Assembly: GCF_015529805.1 (NCBI RefSeq)
Contig: NZ_CP064654.1
Location: 992,001 to 1,056,000, forward strand
Origin: Qipengyuania soli
GTDB taxonomy: Bacteria > Pseudomonadota > Alphaproteobacteria > Sphingomonadales > Sphingomonadaceae
Direction: 5' to 3'
Length of the DNA: 64,000 nt
Each line of letters begins with the position of its first letter. The first letter of the stretch is position 1. Under the pieces are notes generated by a model that worked only from the letters and a program-made list of their open reading frames with translations, was not told the origin of the DNA and ran no database searches. Both the position numbers and the translations under genes were made by a program. Shown here in pieces: positions 1 to 10,051 of this stretch.

Positions 1-384
1 TCCGAGGCCAAGCTTGGGACCTGTTCCTGCCAGCGTCAGGTCGGGGCGATGAACAAGGAGGTCGAGCAACCAGTGCGAAGCGACCACGATGGCGGCCCAA
101 GTGCTCGCGACGACATTGCGGCTTGCGTAATAGACCGCGCCACCGAACGCGATGGCGATCGCAATGGTGCCCAGCAGGCTGTGCGTTATCGGCATATGGT
201 AGAGATCGAGCGGGTTCATCCGGGTGATCCCGGGGACGATCCTCAGCTTTTCGATTCCGACGATGGCAAAGGTGAAGAAGAGCCAGTCGATCGCCTGCGC
301 GGCGATGAACAGCGTTCCGAGCCTTGGCGATTCGTCAGTTATGGCGCGGGCGGCGAAGGCCGTAGCGAAATGTCCGATATACAT
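1..384 (-). CDS. Membrane protein, 3' end outside window
   Basis: Reading the minus strand from an ATG gives 128 codons open to the left edge, so the C-terminus is missing. The protein begins MYIGHFATAFAARAI and alternates hydrophobic stretches with His-containing loops (LYHMPITHSLLGT, VASHWLLDLLVH). This pattern resembles small integral membrane proteins often annotated as membrane-bound hydrolase-like, but I cannot assign a reaction. It lies 7 bases downstream of the DUF2177 gene on the same strand, so the two are probably one transcription unit. Reality as a gene is supported by the continuous frame, hydrophobicity pattern and tight spacing; function is unknown. Confidence 0.7.
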   Translation of the reverse strand, partial: MYIGHFATAFAARAITDESPRLGTLFIAAQAIDWLFFTFAIVGIEKLRIVPGITRMNPLDLYHMPITHSLLGTIAIAIAFGGAVYYASRNVVASTWAAIVVASHWLLDLLVHRPDLTLAGTGPKLGLG

Positions 385-391
385 GGGCGCC

Positions 392-787
392 TCAGCCGAA
401 TTTCGTTGCGATATAGGTGGCCGCACTGGCTGCGACGGCGGTGGCGAAGGCTCCCCAGCAGATGTCGACGATAGTGATGGTGGTCGACCATTGGCGCAGC
501 GTAGATTGGTTTGTCAGGTCGTAGGTGGCGTAGCAAAGGGCACCCAACAGGGCCCCGTTCAATGCTGCATTCCCGACGCCACCGGCAAGTCCCGGGCGCA
601 CGGCGAACCACACCATTCCGGCGATGTAAGCTCCGTAGAACACCAATGCAGGGGCCATGCGGAAGCTGTCCGCCAGCATGTCACCGAGGTGGGGTCGGTA
701 GAAATTGTTTCCGGCCCAACCGAGCCAGAGTGCATCGAGCAGGCCGAACACCAGTGCCGCTGCAATGTAGGCGACAATCCACGTCAT
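392..787 (-). CDS. DUF2177 family membrane protein
   Basis: The 131-residue protein has about four transmembrane helices and the N-terminal pattern of DUF2177 (LLDALWLGW, then NFYRPHLGDML and APALVFYGAYIAGMVWFAV). The family is small, inner-membrane and of unknown function. It starts at an ATG and is followed after 4 bases by another membrane protein gene on the same strand. It is divergent from xseB across about 64 bases that should hold both promoters. Family assignment is by recognition of sequence pattern; no biochemical role can be given. Confidence 0.8.
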   Translation of the reverse strand: MTWIVAYIAAALVFGLLDALWLGWAGNNFYRPHLGDMLADSFRMAPALVFYGAYIAGMVWFAVRPGLAGGVGNAALNGALLGALCYATYDLTNQSTLRQWSTTITIVDICWGAFATAVAASAATYIATKFG

Positions 788-851
788 ATCCGCTCCCCGC
801 TTTTTCCGCTTACTTGACCGCGTGTTCGCGCACGGTCAATGCTCCACCGCG

Positions 852-1109
852 ATGGCAGAGGATCCCAAAGCGATTGGAGAGATGTCCTTCGAGGAAGCGC
901 TACGCGCCCTCGAGGGGGTGGTGCGGCAACTGGAGAGCGGCGAAGTCCCGCTCGACGAGAGCATCGACCTGTACGAACGCGGTGAGGCGCTACGCAAGGC
1001 CTGCCAGGCCCGCCTGGATGCGGCGCAGGCAAGGATCGAGAAGATTGTCCAAGGCACCGGCGGTGTTCCCTCTGGTACCGTGCCCTTCGACGCGGATGGG
1101 TCGCAGTGA
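852..1109 (+). CDS. xseB: Exodeoxyribonuclease VII small subunit
   Basis: The 85-residue product (MAEDPKAIGEMSFEEAL...) matches the small subunit of exonuclease VII, which binds XseA to degrade single-stranded DNA in both directions in the cytoplasm. The typical helical hairpin is visible: SFEEALRALEGVVRQLESGEVPLDESIDLYERG, quoted here only as its key blocks FEEAL, LESGEVPLDES and YERGEAL. A GTG 30 bases upstream in frame is possible, but the ATG gives the usual family length. The TGA stop overlaps the GTG start of ispA by 4 bases, a common pairing in proteobacteria, suggesting coupled translation. Confidence 0.93.
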   Translation: MAEDPKAIGEMSFEEALRALEGVVRQLESGEVPLDESIDLYERGEALRKACQARLDAAQARIEKIVQGTGGVPSGTVPFDADGSQ

Positions 1110-2014
1110 ACCTCGTGACCACCAAGCCGGACCTTCTGAGCGAGGCTTTCGAGCGTATCCAGGACGAAGTCGACAGCGCGTTCGACGCATTCCTTCCTGT
1201 TCCGCAGGACAGCCGTGCTCGCTTGGTGGAGGCGATGCGTTACGCGGCAATTGGCGGAGGTAAGCGGGTCCGACCACTGCTGGTCGTGGCTACGGCCGAA
1301 TTGTTCGGGGTCAATCACAATGCCGCGGTGAATGCGGGCTGTGCTGTAGAGGCGATCCACGCATACTCACTCATCCATGACGATCTTCCCTGCATGGATG
1401 ATGACGATCTCAGGCATGGCAAGCCGACCGTCCACATGGCCTTCGATGAAGCAACGGCTGTTCTTGCAGGCGACAGCCTCCACGCGCTCGCTTTCGACAT
1501 TCTCACTCAGCCTGACACCAGCACCGACCCATTCGTTCGCGCCGAGCTGGTGGCCACCCTTGCGCGGGCCAGCGGTCACGACGGAATGGCCGGCGGGCAG
1601 ATGATGGACATGATGTCCGAAGAACAGGATTACGACCTGCGGCAGGTGACCCGGCTGCAACAGCTCAAGACCGGCGCCCTGCTGGCCGCCAGTGTCGAGA
1701 TGGGCGCCGTGCTCGGCCGCATACCGCCGGAAGGACGCGCGCATTTGCGTGCCTATGCCCGCGACATCGGCCTTGCCTTCCAGATTGCCGACGACCTTCT
1801 CGACGTCGAGGGTGACCAGGACAAGGCCGGCAAGGCGCTGCGCAAGGACGAGGGGCAGGGCAAGCGTACCTTCGTCACGCTGATGGGCGTGGAGCAGGCC
1901 CGGGCACAGGCCGAAATGCTTGTGGAACAGGCAGGGAGCCATCTGGCCAGCCATGGCGAAGACGCCAGACTGCTGGTCGAACTGGCACGTTTCATCGTGA
2001 AGAGGGATCACTGA
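1106..2014 (+). CDS. ispA: Farnesyl/geranyl diphosphate synthase
   Basis: A trans-isoprenyl diphosphate synthase of 302 residues that condenses IPP with allylic diphosphates to make farnesyl (possibly geranylgeranyl) diphosphate for quinones, carotenoids and cell-wall lipid carriers. The first aspartate-rich motif is at residues 92-98 (DDLPCMD, the bacterial DDx4D form) and the second at about 229-233 (DDLLD). GGGKRVRP near residue 50 binds IPP. It starts with GTG overlapping the xseB stop, and its TGA overlaps the coaD ATG by one base. Chain length cannot be fixed from sequence reading alone, but the context with xseB is typical of ispA. Confidence 0.93.
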   Translation: MNLVTTKPDLLSEAFERIQDEVDSAFDAFLPVPQDSRARLVEAMRYAAIGGGKRVRPLLVVATAELFGVNHNAAVNAGCAVEAIHAYSLIHDDLPCMDDDDLRHGKPTVHMAFDEATAVLAGDSLHALAFDILTQPDTSTDPFVRAELVATLARASGHDGMAGGQMMDMMSEEQDYDLRQVTRLQQLKTGALLAASVEMGAVLGRIPPEGRAHLRAYARDIGLAFQIADDLLDVEGDQDKAGKALRKDEGQGKRTFVTLMGVEQARAQAEMLVEQAGSHLASHGEDARLLVELARFIVKRDH

Positions 2015-2523
2015 TGGCGAAGCGCATTGGCGTCTATCCGGGGACTTTCGACCCGATCACGCTCGGACACATGGACATTATCGAGCGCGGGGCGAAACTG
2101 GTCGACGAGCTGATCATCGGCGTGACCACCAACATCGCCAAATCGCCGATGTTCGACGATGAAGAGCGCATCGCGATGGTTGAGCGCGAAGTGGCCGCGA
2201 TCGGCTGCAAGAACTGCCGTGTCGTCGGTTTCAATTCGCTTCTCGTTGATTTCGCCGCAAAACAGGGGGCAACGACCATCGTGCGCGGGATCCGCGGCGT
2301 GACCGACTTCGAGTACGAATATCAGCTGACCGGCATGAACCGACAGCTGAACCATGACATCGAAACGGTCTTCCTCATGGCTGAAATTTCGTTGCAGCCG
2401 ATTGCCAGCCGGCTGGTGAAGGAAATCGCACTTTACGGGGGAGAAATCGAAAAGTTCGTGACCCCGGCTGTGCGGGCAGATGTCGAGGCGCGCGTCGCCA
2501 AACTCGGCAAGGTTGTGGGCTAA
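2014..2523 (+). CDS. coaD: Phosphopantetheine adenylyltransferase
   Basis: CoaD transfers AMP from ATP to 4'-phosphopantetheine, the penultimate step of coenzyme A synthesis. The 169-residue protein has the nucleotidyltransferase fold signature GTFDPITLGH (TxGH motif) at the N-terminus and the EISLQPIASRLVKE segment, the equivalent of the family's ISSTLVKE. Its length is normal. The ATG overlaps the ispA stop (TGATG), so xseB, ispA and coaD form a translationally coupled run. Confidence 0.96.
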   Translation: MAKRIGVYPGTFDPITLGHMDIIERGAKLVDELIIGVTTNIAKSPMFDDEERIAMVEREVAAIGCKNCRVVGFNSLLVDFAAKQGATTIVRGIRGVTDFEYEYQLTGMNRQLNHDIETVFLMAEISLQPIASRLVKEIALYGGEIEKFVTPAVRADVEARVAKLGKVVG

Positions 2524-2608
2524 CTGCTGCAGCGCCAAGCTATTCATTGAACGGACAGACCCCGCTCGCTAGAGCGTGCCCCACTCAAGACAATTCGACG
2601 GAATCACG

Positions 2609-3307
2609 ATGCTCAAGTCTTCCCTTGCCCTTGCTGCTGCCGCCCTCGTCGCGATCGCTCCCGTTGCCGCGATGGCGCAGGAAGCCGATGCAGCTGCACA
2701 GGCCACGGCTGATGCACCGGCCACCGATCAGCGCGTATTCCAGCCAATCAGCTACGACATGGCAGTCGATCCGGATAATATCCTTCTGCTCGACCTTTCG
2801 AACGGCCAGCGCGTTTCCATCCGTCTGATGCCTAGCTGGGCGCCGCAACACGTCGATCGCGTGAAGACGCTTGCCCGCCAGGGCTTCTACGATGGCATCA
2901 TTTTCCATCGCGTAATCGAAGGCTTCATGGCGCAGACGGGCGATCCGACCGGTACTGGTACGGGTGGCTCGCAGCTCCCTGACCTGAAGCAGGAATTCAA
3001 CAAGATGCCGCACGTTCGCGGCACAGTGTCGATGGCGCGCGCGGCCAGCGAAGACAGCGCGAACAGCCAGTTCTTCATCGTCTTCCTTCCGCGCTTTAGC
3101 CTCGACAACAAGTACACCAACTTCGGTCGCGTGATTTCGAACATGGCTGCGGTCGATGCGATCCAGCGTGGCGAGCCGCCTGCCAACCCCACGCGCATCG
3201 TTCAGGCATCCATCGCGTCCGACAACAAGCCGGTCCCGGCCGCCCCGGCACCGCGCATCGAGGCGAATATTTCCGCCGACGAGCTCAACGCGCCGATCGG
3301 CAACTGA
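2609..3307 (+). CDS. Exported cyclophilin-type peptidylprolyl isomerase
   Basis: A 232-residue cyclophilin that interconverts cis and trans prolyl bonds during protein folding. The ATG start gives a clear Sec signal peptide (MLKSSLALAAAALVAIAP, cleavage after AMA/Q), so it acts in the periplasm. Cyclophilin core motifs are present: FHRVIEGFMAQTGDP, GTVSMAR and NSQFFI. An upstream in-frame GTG would bury the signal peptide and is not favoured. It follows coaD by 85 bases and precedes queA by 39 bases, all on the plus strand. The C-terminal 30 residues are Pro/Ala rich. Confidence 0.93.
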   Translation: MLKSSLALAAAALVAIAPVAAMAQEADAAAQATADAPATDQRVFQPISYDMAVDPDNILLLDLSNGQRVSIRLMPSWAPQHVDRVKTLARQGFYDGIIFHRVIEGFMAQTGDPTGTGTGGSQLPDLKQEFNKMPHVRGTVSMARAASEDSANSQFFIVFLPRFSLDNKYTNFGRVISNMAAVDAIQRGEPPANPTRIVQASIASDNKPVPAAPAPRIEANISADELNAPIGN

Positions 3308-3346
3308 CTTTCATCTCGCGGCGCCCGCGACTATGCGAGCGCCGCT

Positions 3347-4378
3347 ATGAAGGTCGACCTCTTCGATTTCGAACTCCCGCAGGAGCTGATTGCCCTGCGC
3401 CCGGCGGTGCCACGCGATTCCGCGCGCATGTTGCTGGTCGAGGGAGGCGATGTGCCTTTCCGCGATTTCAGCGTCAGCGACTTGCACTCGCTGCTGCGCG
3501 CCGGTGACGTACTGGTTTTCAATGACACACGGGTCATCCCCGCCCAGCTCGAGGGCAGGCGGGGCGATGCCAAGATCGGTGCCACCCTGCACAAGCGTAT
3601 CGATCTCAGGCGCTGGCAGGCCTTTGTGCGCAACGCCAAACGACTGCGCCCCGGCGACCGTGTCGAGTTTGGCGGTGGCGTAGCGGCGATTGCCGAGGAC
3701 CGCCTGGCCGACGGGAGCATCGTACTCGCCTTCGAAGGCGACGAGCCGGTCGAGCTGCTGCTGGAGCGGGCAGGGCGCATGCCGCTGCCACCATATATCG
3801 CCGGCAAGCGTGCGACAGACGATCGTGATCGCGAAGACTACCAGACCATGTTCGCGCGCGAGGACGGCGCCGTGGCCGCCCCGACCGCCGCCTTGCACTT
3901 CACGCCGAATTTGATCGATGCACTCGATGCGGCAGGAATCGGGCGCGAGACGCTGACTTTACACGTCGGGGCAGGTACCTTCCTGCCGGTAAAGGTCGAC
4001 GACACCGACGACCATGCCATGCACGCCGAGTTCGGTCGTATCGACCCCGAGACGGCGGAACGCCTGAATGCCGTTCGCCGGAACCGCGGTCGGATCATCG
4101 CCGTTGGAACCACCAGTCTGCGCCTACTCGAAAGCGCGACAGGGGAAGATCGCATTATCAAGCCTTTCGCGGGAGACACTTCGATATTCATCACGCCCGG
4201 TTATCACTTCCGCGCGGTCGACGGGCTGATGACGAATTTCCACCTTCCCAAGTCGACCTTGATGATGCTGGTGAGCGCGCTGATGGGGCGTGATCGGATG
4301 ATGGCCGCCTATGAACATGCCATCGCCAACGGATACCGCTTCTACAGTTACGGCGATTCCTCGCTGCTGCTGCCCTAG
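3347..4378 (+). CDS. queA: tRNA preQ1(34) S-adenosylmethionine ribosyltransferase-isomerase
   Basis: QueA transfers and rearranges the ribosyl group of SAM onto 7-aminomethyl-7-deazaguanine at tRNA position 34, giving epoxyqueuosine. The 343-residue protein starts [19 protein letters not shown] and contains the family blocks [11 protein letters not shown] and [16 protein letters not shown]; length is normal. The partner gene tgt lies about 4.5 kb downstream, separated by an unrelated regulator, oxygenase and ABC genes. The TAG stop shares the bases CTAG with the stop of the convergent TetR gene. Confidence 0.96.
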   Translation: MKVDLFDFELPQELIALRPAVPRDSARMLLVEGGDVPFRDFSVSDLHSLLRAGDVLVFNDTRVIPAQLEGRRGDAKIGATLHKRIDLRRWQAFVRNAKRLRPGDRVEFGGGVAAIAEDRLADGSIVLAFEGDEPVELLLERAGRMPLPPYIAGKRATDDRDREDYQTMFAREDGAVAAPTAALHFTPNLIDALDAAGIGRETLTLHVGAGTFLPVKVDDTDDHAMHAEFGRIDPETAERLNAVRRNRGRIIAVGTTSLRLLESATGEDRIIKPFAGDTSIFITPGYHFRAVDGLMTNFHLPKSTLMMLVSALMGRDRMMAAYEHAIANGYRFYSYGDSSLLLP

Positions 4379-4956
4379 CAAGCATCCGACGAAAACAGGC
4401 TGCGCTGGTCGATCAAGCGGTCGATCAATCCGTCTTCTGCGGGGATGCGCCCGTCGAGCATGAGCATGGCCACGCCATGGGCCACTGCCCACGCCTGCAG
4501 CGCGAGACGCTCGGCACTTTCCTTGTCCCCCGTGATTGCGAGCGAGTTCGCTGCCAGGAGTGCCTGCGCCTGGTCGTTTTCGGGACCATGAAGGACGGGA
4601 TCGCCCTGGGTGAACATGAAGCGAAACAGGGCAGGGTGGGCGAGCGCGAAGCGGACATAGGCACGTCCCGTTTCGGCAAAGGCGCCAGGTCCTCCCCCTG
4701 CCTTGTCGGAGGCCGCCTTCTGCGCGGTGTAGAGCATCTTCAACCCTTCGGTCGCCAGCGCATCGGCCAAGGCCTTCTTGTCGGGGAAATGTCGGTACAC
4801 TGCCGTTGGCGAGACCCCTACCGTGCGCGCCAGTTCGCGCAGGGAAATGTCCTTGCCTTCGCGTCCCTCCAGCGCGGCAATCCCTGCCTCGACGAGCGCT
4901 TCGCGGAGGCTTCCGTGGTGGTAGGCTTCATTCGATGTTGACACTGTTACCATCAT
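4375..4956 (-). CDS. TetR/AcrR family transcriptional regulator
   Basis: A 193-residue TetR-type repressor. The N-terminal HTH is clear ([22 protein letters not shown], key residues given in blocks: [20 protein letters not shown]), and the C-terminal ligand domain has the W-x3-HG signature in [11 protein letters not shown]. Two adjacent ATGs (4956 or 4953) are possible starts; a much longer upstream frame runs through the divergent oxygenase gene and is rejected. It is divergent from the carotenoid oxygenase-ABC operon, and an imperfect dyad plus a predicted promoter lie in the 42-base gap, so regulation of that operon is the likely job. Ligand unknown. Its stop codon overlaps that of queA. 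Confidence 0.9.
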   Translation of the reverse strand: MMVTVSTSNEAYHHGSLREALVEAGIAALEGREGKDISLRELARTVGVSPTAVYRHFPDKKALADALATEGLKMLYTAQKAASDKAGGGPGAFAETGRAYVRFALAHPALFRFMFTQGDPVLHGPENDQAQALLAANSLAITGDKESAERLALQAWAVAHGVAMLMLDGRIPAEDGLIDRLIDQRSLFSSDAC

Positions 4957-4978
4957 CCGTATGTTTACAGCGTTCACT
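4938..4978 (+). promoter_or_regulatory. Predicted promoter and TetR operator of the oxygenase-ABC operon
   Basis: TTGACA (4938-4943) is followed after 16 bases by TATGTT (4960-4965), a reasonable sigma-70 promoter reading toward the oxygenase ATG at 4999. An imperfect dyad, TGTTACC at 4945-4951 against GTTTACA at 4963-4969 (5 of 7 pairs), overlaps both elements and also the start codon of the divergent TetR gene. A TetR dimer bound here would block both genes. Inference from position and partial symmetry only. Confidence 0.4.
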
Positions 4979-4998
4979 TTAGACGGAGCGAGTCGGAA

Positions 4999-6429
4999 AT
5001 GGCAAGCGTGATCGAAAAAACCATCCGCAAGGCGGTAGCCCCTGCAATCATGACCGTTGCGGGGATCAATCGTCGGCGTCTGGATGATGCGGACGAAAAT
5101 CCGTTCCTGCATGGCGTCCACACCCCGATGAAGTCGGAACTGACGCTGACCGACCTGACGGTTACCGGCACCATCCCGACGGAACTGGACGGTCGTTATG
5201 TCCGCATCGGTCCCAACCCGTTCGGTGAGGCCGGAAACGGGCATCACTGGTTTATCGGCGACGGTATGGTTCACGGCATCCGCCTCAAGGACGGCAAGGC
5301 CGAATGGTACCGCAATCGCTACATCAAGTCGCGCGAGCTCGAAGGGAAGGGCGGCCCCGCAGCCGCACCGGGACCGCGTCGCGGGTTCAGCGACACCGTC
5401 AACACCAACGTCCTTGGTGTGGGCGACAAGATCATGGCGTTGGTGGAAGCCGGCTCATACCCGGTCGAACTCGACGGCAATCTCGAAAGCGTCGCCTACA
5501 GCAACTTCGGCGGTGGGCTTGCCGGATCGTTTACCGCGCACCCGCACCAGTGCCCCGAAACGGGTGAACACCATGCCATCTGCTATCAGGGGGACGAGGC
5601 CGATCGCATCCGCCACGTCGTGCTCGACAAGCAGGGAACGGTCCTGCGAGAGACCGTCATCCCGGTCGCGCATGGCCCTTCGATCCACGATTGCGCGCTC
5701 ACCAGAAACTACGCGATCATCCTCGACCTGCCCGTGACCTTCTCGATGAAGGCGCTGCTGGCGGGACACAAGTTCCCGTATCGCTGGAACCGCGAGCACC
5801 AGGCCCGCGTGGGCCTCATCCCGCGCACCGGGTCTGCCGACGATGTGATCTGGTGCAACGTCGACCCTTGCTACGTCTTCCACGTCGGCAACAGCTTCGA
5901 GGACGGTACCGGACGTGTGATCATGGATGTCTGCGCCTATGAGACGATCTTCGATGGCGACATGCCTGGGCCTTATGGCCACCCGCTCGGACTGGAGCGC
6001 TGGACCATTGATCCCGCGGCCGGAAGTGTCGAGCGCGTCACTCTCGACGAAACCGCGCAGGAATTCCCGCGCCCGGACGAGCGATATTTCACCAAGCCCT
6101 ATCGCTACCTCTGGAGCGATGGGATTTCGGGCGAGGCGGATTTCTTCGGCTCGATGCCGATATACCGACACGACCTCGAGACGGGTGAGCGGATCGCGCA
6201 TTATTTCGGCGAAGGCAGCATGCCGGGCGAATTCGTCTTCGTCCCGCGCTCGGCAAGCGCACCGGAAGGTGACGGTTGGGTGATGGGCTATGTGGTCAAC
6301 CGGAATGCCGGGACGACCAGTCTCGAAATCCTCGATGCTGTTTCGCTGGAACCGGTTGCCTCGGTGCATATCCCCCACATCATCCCACCGGGCTTCCACG
6401 GGAACTGGATTGCCGCTAGCCACGACTGA
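4999..6429 (+). CDS. Carotenoid oxygenase family protein (RPE65/CCD type)
   Basis: A 476-residue, non-haem iron dioxygenase of the family that cleaves carotenoid, stilbene or lignin-derived double bonds. The four iron-binding histidines expected of the beta-propeller are visible: H181 (AHPHQ), H230 (SIHDCALT), H295 (YVFHVGN) and H467 (PPGFHGNW). Substrate cannot be told: lignostilbene-type and apocarotenoid-type enzymes share these motifs. There is no signal peptide. The stop codon directly abuts the GTG of an ABC ATPase (TGAGTG), and a TetR regulator is divergent, so enzyme and exporter are probably induced together. Confidence 0.88.
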   Translation: MASVIEKTIRKAVAPAIMTVAGINRRRLDDADENPFLHGVHTPMKSELTLTDLTVTGTIPTELDGRYVRIGPNPFGEAGNGHHWFIGDGMVHGIRLKDGKAEWYRNRYIKSRELEGKGGPAAAPGPRRGFSDTVNTNVLGVGDKIMALVEAGSYPVELDGNLESVAYSNFGGGLAGSFTAHPHQCPETGEHHAICYQGDEADRIRHVVLDKQGTVLRETVIPVAHGPSIHDCALTRNYAIILDLPVTFSMKALLAGHKFPYRWNREHQARVGLIPRTGSADDVIWCNVDPCYVFHVGNSFEDGTGRVIMDVCAYETIFDGDMPGPYGHPLGLERWTIDPAAGSVERVTLDETAQEFPRPDERYFTKPYRYLWSDGISGEADFFGSMPIYRHDLETGERIAHYFGEGSMPGEFVFVPRSASAPEGDGWVMGYVVNRNAGTTSLEILDAVSLEPVASVHIPHIIPPGFHGNWIAASHD

Positions 6430-7362
6430 GTGGAGCCGATTCTCGAACTCAGCGGCCTGACCAAGGTCTATCCCGGCGGGCTGAAAGCCCTCGACAATGT
6501 CGACCTGACGATCCGGCGGGGAGAGATCTTCGCCCTGCTGGGGCCTAACGGTGCCGGCAAGACCACCCTGATCGGTGCGGTTTGCGGACTTGTGCGTTCG
6601 AGTGGTGGGACCATTCGCGCTTTCGGACTCGATCTCGAAAGCGACTGGCGCAAGGCGAGGGCGCGTATCGGCCTAGTTCCGCAGGAAATGGCCACCGACA
6701 TGTTCGAGACGGTTTATCGCGCCGTCTCCTATTCGCGTGGACTGTTCGGCGTCTCGCCCGACAAGGCGCGGATCGAGGAAATCCTCCGGAGCCTTGCCCT
6801 GTGGGACAAGAAGGACGAGCAGATCCGGGCGCTCTCCGGCGGTATGAAACGCCGTGTCCTGATCGCCAAGGCACTAGCGCACGAGCCCGACCTGCTGTTC
6901 CTCGACGAGCCGACTGCGGGCGTCGATGTCGAGCTGCGCAAGGGCATGTGGGCGATCATCGACCAGATGCGTGCGCGTGGCGTCACGATCATCCTGACGA
7001 CCCATTACATCGAGGAAGCCGAGGAGATGGCCGACCGTGTCGGCATCATTTCCAAGGGCCGGATCCTTATGGTCGACGAGAAGGATGCCCTGATGGCGCG
7101 TCTCGGCCGAACCGAGGCGCATATAGCTCTGGCCGAGCCGATGGCTGAATTGCCAGCGGCCATTGCGGGCTTTCCGGTCGAGCTCGAGGAAGGCGGCACT
7201 TCGCTGCGCTATCGCGGTGGCGACGGCACGGGGAAGGGCAAGGCCGAGGTGGCAGAGGTGACCAAGGCGCTGACACGCGCCGGCATCGATTACACGGGCA
7301 TCGAGACCCGGGAGAGCAGCCTTGAAGACATCTTCGTCAGCTTGCTCGGGGAGGACGGCTGA
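6430..7362 (+). CDS. ABC-2 type exporter, ATP-binding subunit
   Basis: A 310-residue ATPase with Walker A GPNGAGKTT (residues 38-46), signature LSGGMKRR, Walker B LLFLDEPT and switch TTHYIEEAEEM. It resembles the YadG/NatA-type ATPases of ABC-2 exporters that energise small-molecule or lipid export. The GTG start follows the oxygenase TGA without any gap and its own TGA overlaps the permease ATG by one base, so all three genes are translationally coupled. The substrate may be the oxygenase product or an unrelated toxic compound; this is inference from coupling. Confidence 0.93.
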   Translation: MEPILELSGLTKVYPGGLKALDNVDLTIRRGEIFALLGPNGAGKTTLIGAVCGLVRSSGGTIRAFGLDLESDWRKARARIGLVPQEMATDMFETVYRAVSYSRGLFGVSPDKARIEEILRSLALWDKKDEQIRALSGGMKRRVLIAKALAHEPDLLFLDEPTAGVDVELRKGMWAIIDQMRARGVTIILTTHYIEEAEEMADRVGIISKGRILMVDEKDALMARLGRTEAHIALAEPMAELPAAIAGFPVELEEGGTSLRYRGGDGTGKGKAEVAEVTKALTRAGIDYTGIETRESSLEDIFVSLLGEDG

Positions 7363-8126
7363 TGATTGCCTGGCGTTCCACCTGGTCGATCTACAAGCGC
7401 GAGCTGGTCCGTTTCCTGCGTACGGCATTCCAGTCTGTGCTTGCCCCGGTGCTCACAACCTCGCTCTATTTCATCGTCTTCGGAGCGGCGATCGGCGGGC
7501 GGATGCCCGACCTCGGCGGGGTCGATTACGGCGCCTTCATCATTCCAGGCCTGTTGATGCTGACACTGCTCGGCGAAACAACCAGCAATTCGAGCTTCGG
7601 CATCTACATGCCCAAGTTCACCGGCACGATCTACGAACTGCTAAGCGCGCCGGTCGGTGTCGCGGAGACCCTGATCGGCTTCGTCGGCGCAGCGGCTACC
7701 AAGAGCCTCATTTTGGCGACGATCATCCTCGTCACCGCACGCCTCTTCGTGGACTATCACATCGCCCACCCGCTGCTTGCGGTGATCTACATCATGCTGG
7801 TCGCGGCCGCCTTCAGCCTGTTCGGCTTCATCCTTGGCATCTGGGCGGACAATTTCGAGAAGCTGGGCATCATTCCCATGCTCTTCCTCACCCCGCTGAC
7901 TTTCCTTGGCGGGACCTTCTATTCGATCGATATGCTGCCCAAGCCGTGGGACACGATCGCGCTGTTCAACCCGATCGTCTATCTCGTCAGCGGATTGCGC
8001 TGGACCTTCTATGGAAGTGCCGACGTCGACATTCGTGTCAGCTTCGCGATCACCATGGCTTTCCTTGCCATCTGCGTGGCTGTCATCGCCTATATCTTCA
8101 GGACAGGCTGGCGCCTTCGCGCCTGA
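7362..8126 (+). CDS. ABC-2 type exporter, permease subunit
   Basis: A 254-residue integral membrane protein with about six transmembrane helices and the ABC-2 signature region around PLTFLGGTFYSIDMLP and NPIVYLVSGLRW, like E. coli YadH. It pairs with the preceding ATPase (one-base overlap), forming a half-transporter likely to dimerise in the inner membrane. It ends the TetR-controlled unit; the next gene is 100 bases away with its own leader. Confidence 0.92.
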   Translation: MIAWRSTWSIYKRELVRFLRTAFQSVLAPVLTTSLYFIVFGAAIGGRMPDLGGVDYGAFIIPGLLMLTLLGETTSNSSFGIYMPKFTGTIYELLSAPVGVAETLIGFVGAAATKSLILATIILVTARLFVDYHIAHPLLAVIYIMLVAAAFSLFGFILGIWADNFEKLGIIPMLFLTPLTFLGGTFYSIDMLPKPWDTIALFNPIVYLVSGLRWTFYGSADVDIRVSFAITMAFLAICVAVIAYIFRTGWRLRA

Positions 8127-8210
8127 CAAATCCCTCAATTCGTTCATGAAACAGCAAGTGTATTGCTGAGATAGGGCACGTGCGTCGCGAGGGCGGCGCT
8201 CGATAATCAA

Positions 8211-8225
8211 AAAGGAAGTTCCTTT
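8211..8225 (+). promoter_or_regulatory. Inverted repeat overlapping the RBS of the barrel protein gene
   Basis: AAAGGAA at 8211-8217 and TTCCTTT at 8219-8225 form a perfect 7-base inverted repeat with one central base, ending one base before the ATG. In RNA, AAAGG could pair with CCTTT across a five-base loop and hide the ribosome-binding site (GGAAG). Such a weak hairpin could act as a translational switch. The symmetry is seen directly; the function is inference. Confidence 0.4.
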
Positions 8226-8226
8226 C

Positions 8227-9992
<1,766 letters not shown>

Positions 9993-10051
9993 CGCGTTGC
10001 GTTCACGACGGAATTGTATAGCTTCACCCCATTACTTGAATGGGGGGGCGC

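Noticed and set aside
4957-5274. Longer TetR reading frame starting at 5274
   Set aside because: The extra 106 residues run antisense through the oxygenase gene and do not look like a TetR N-terminus.
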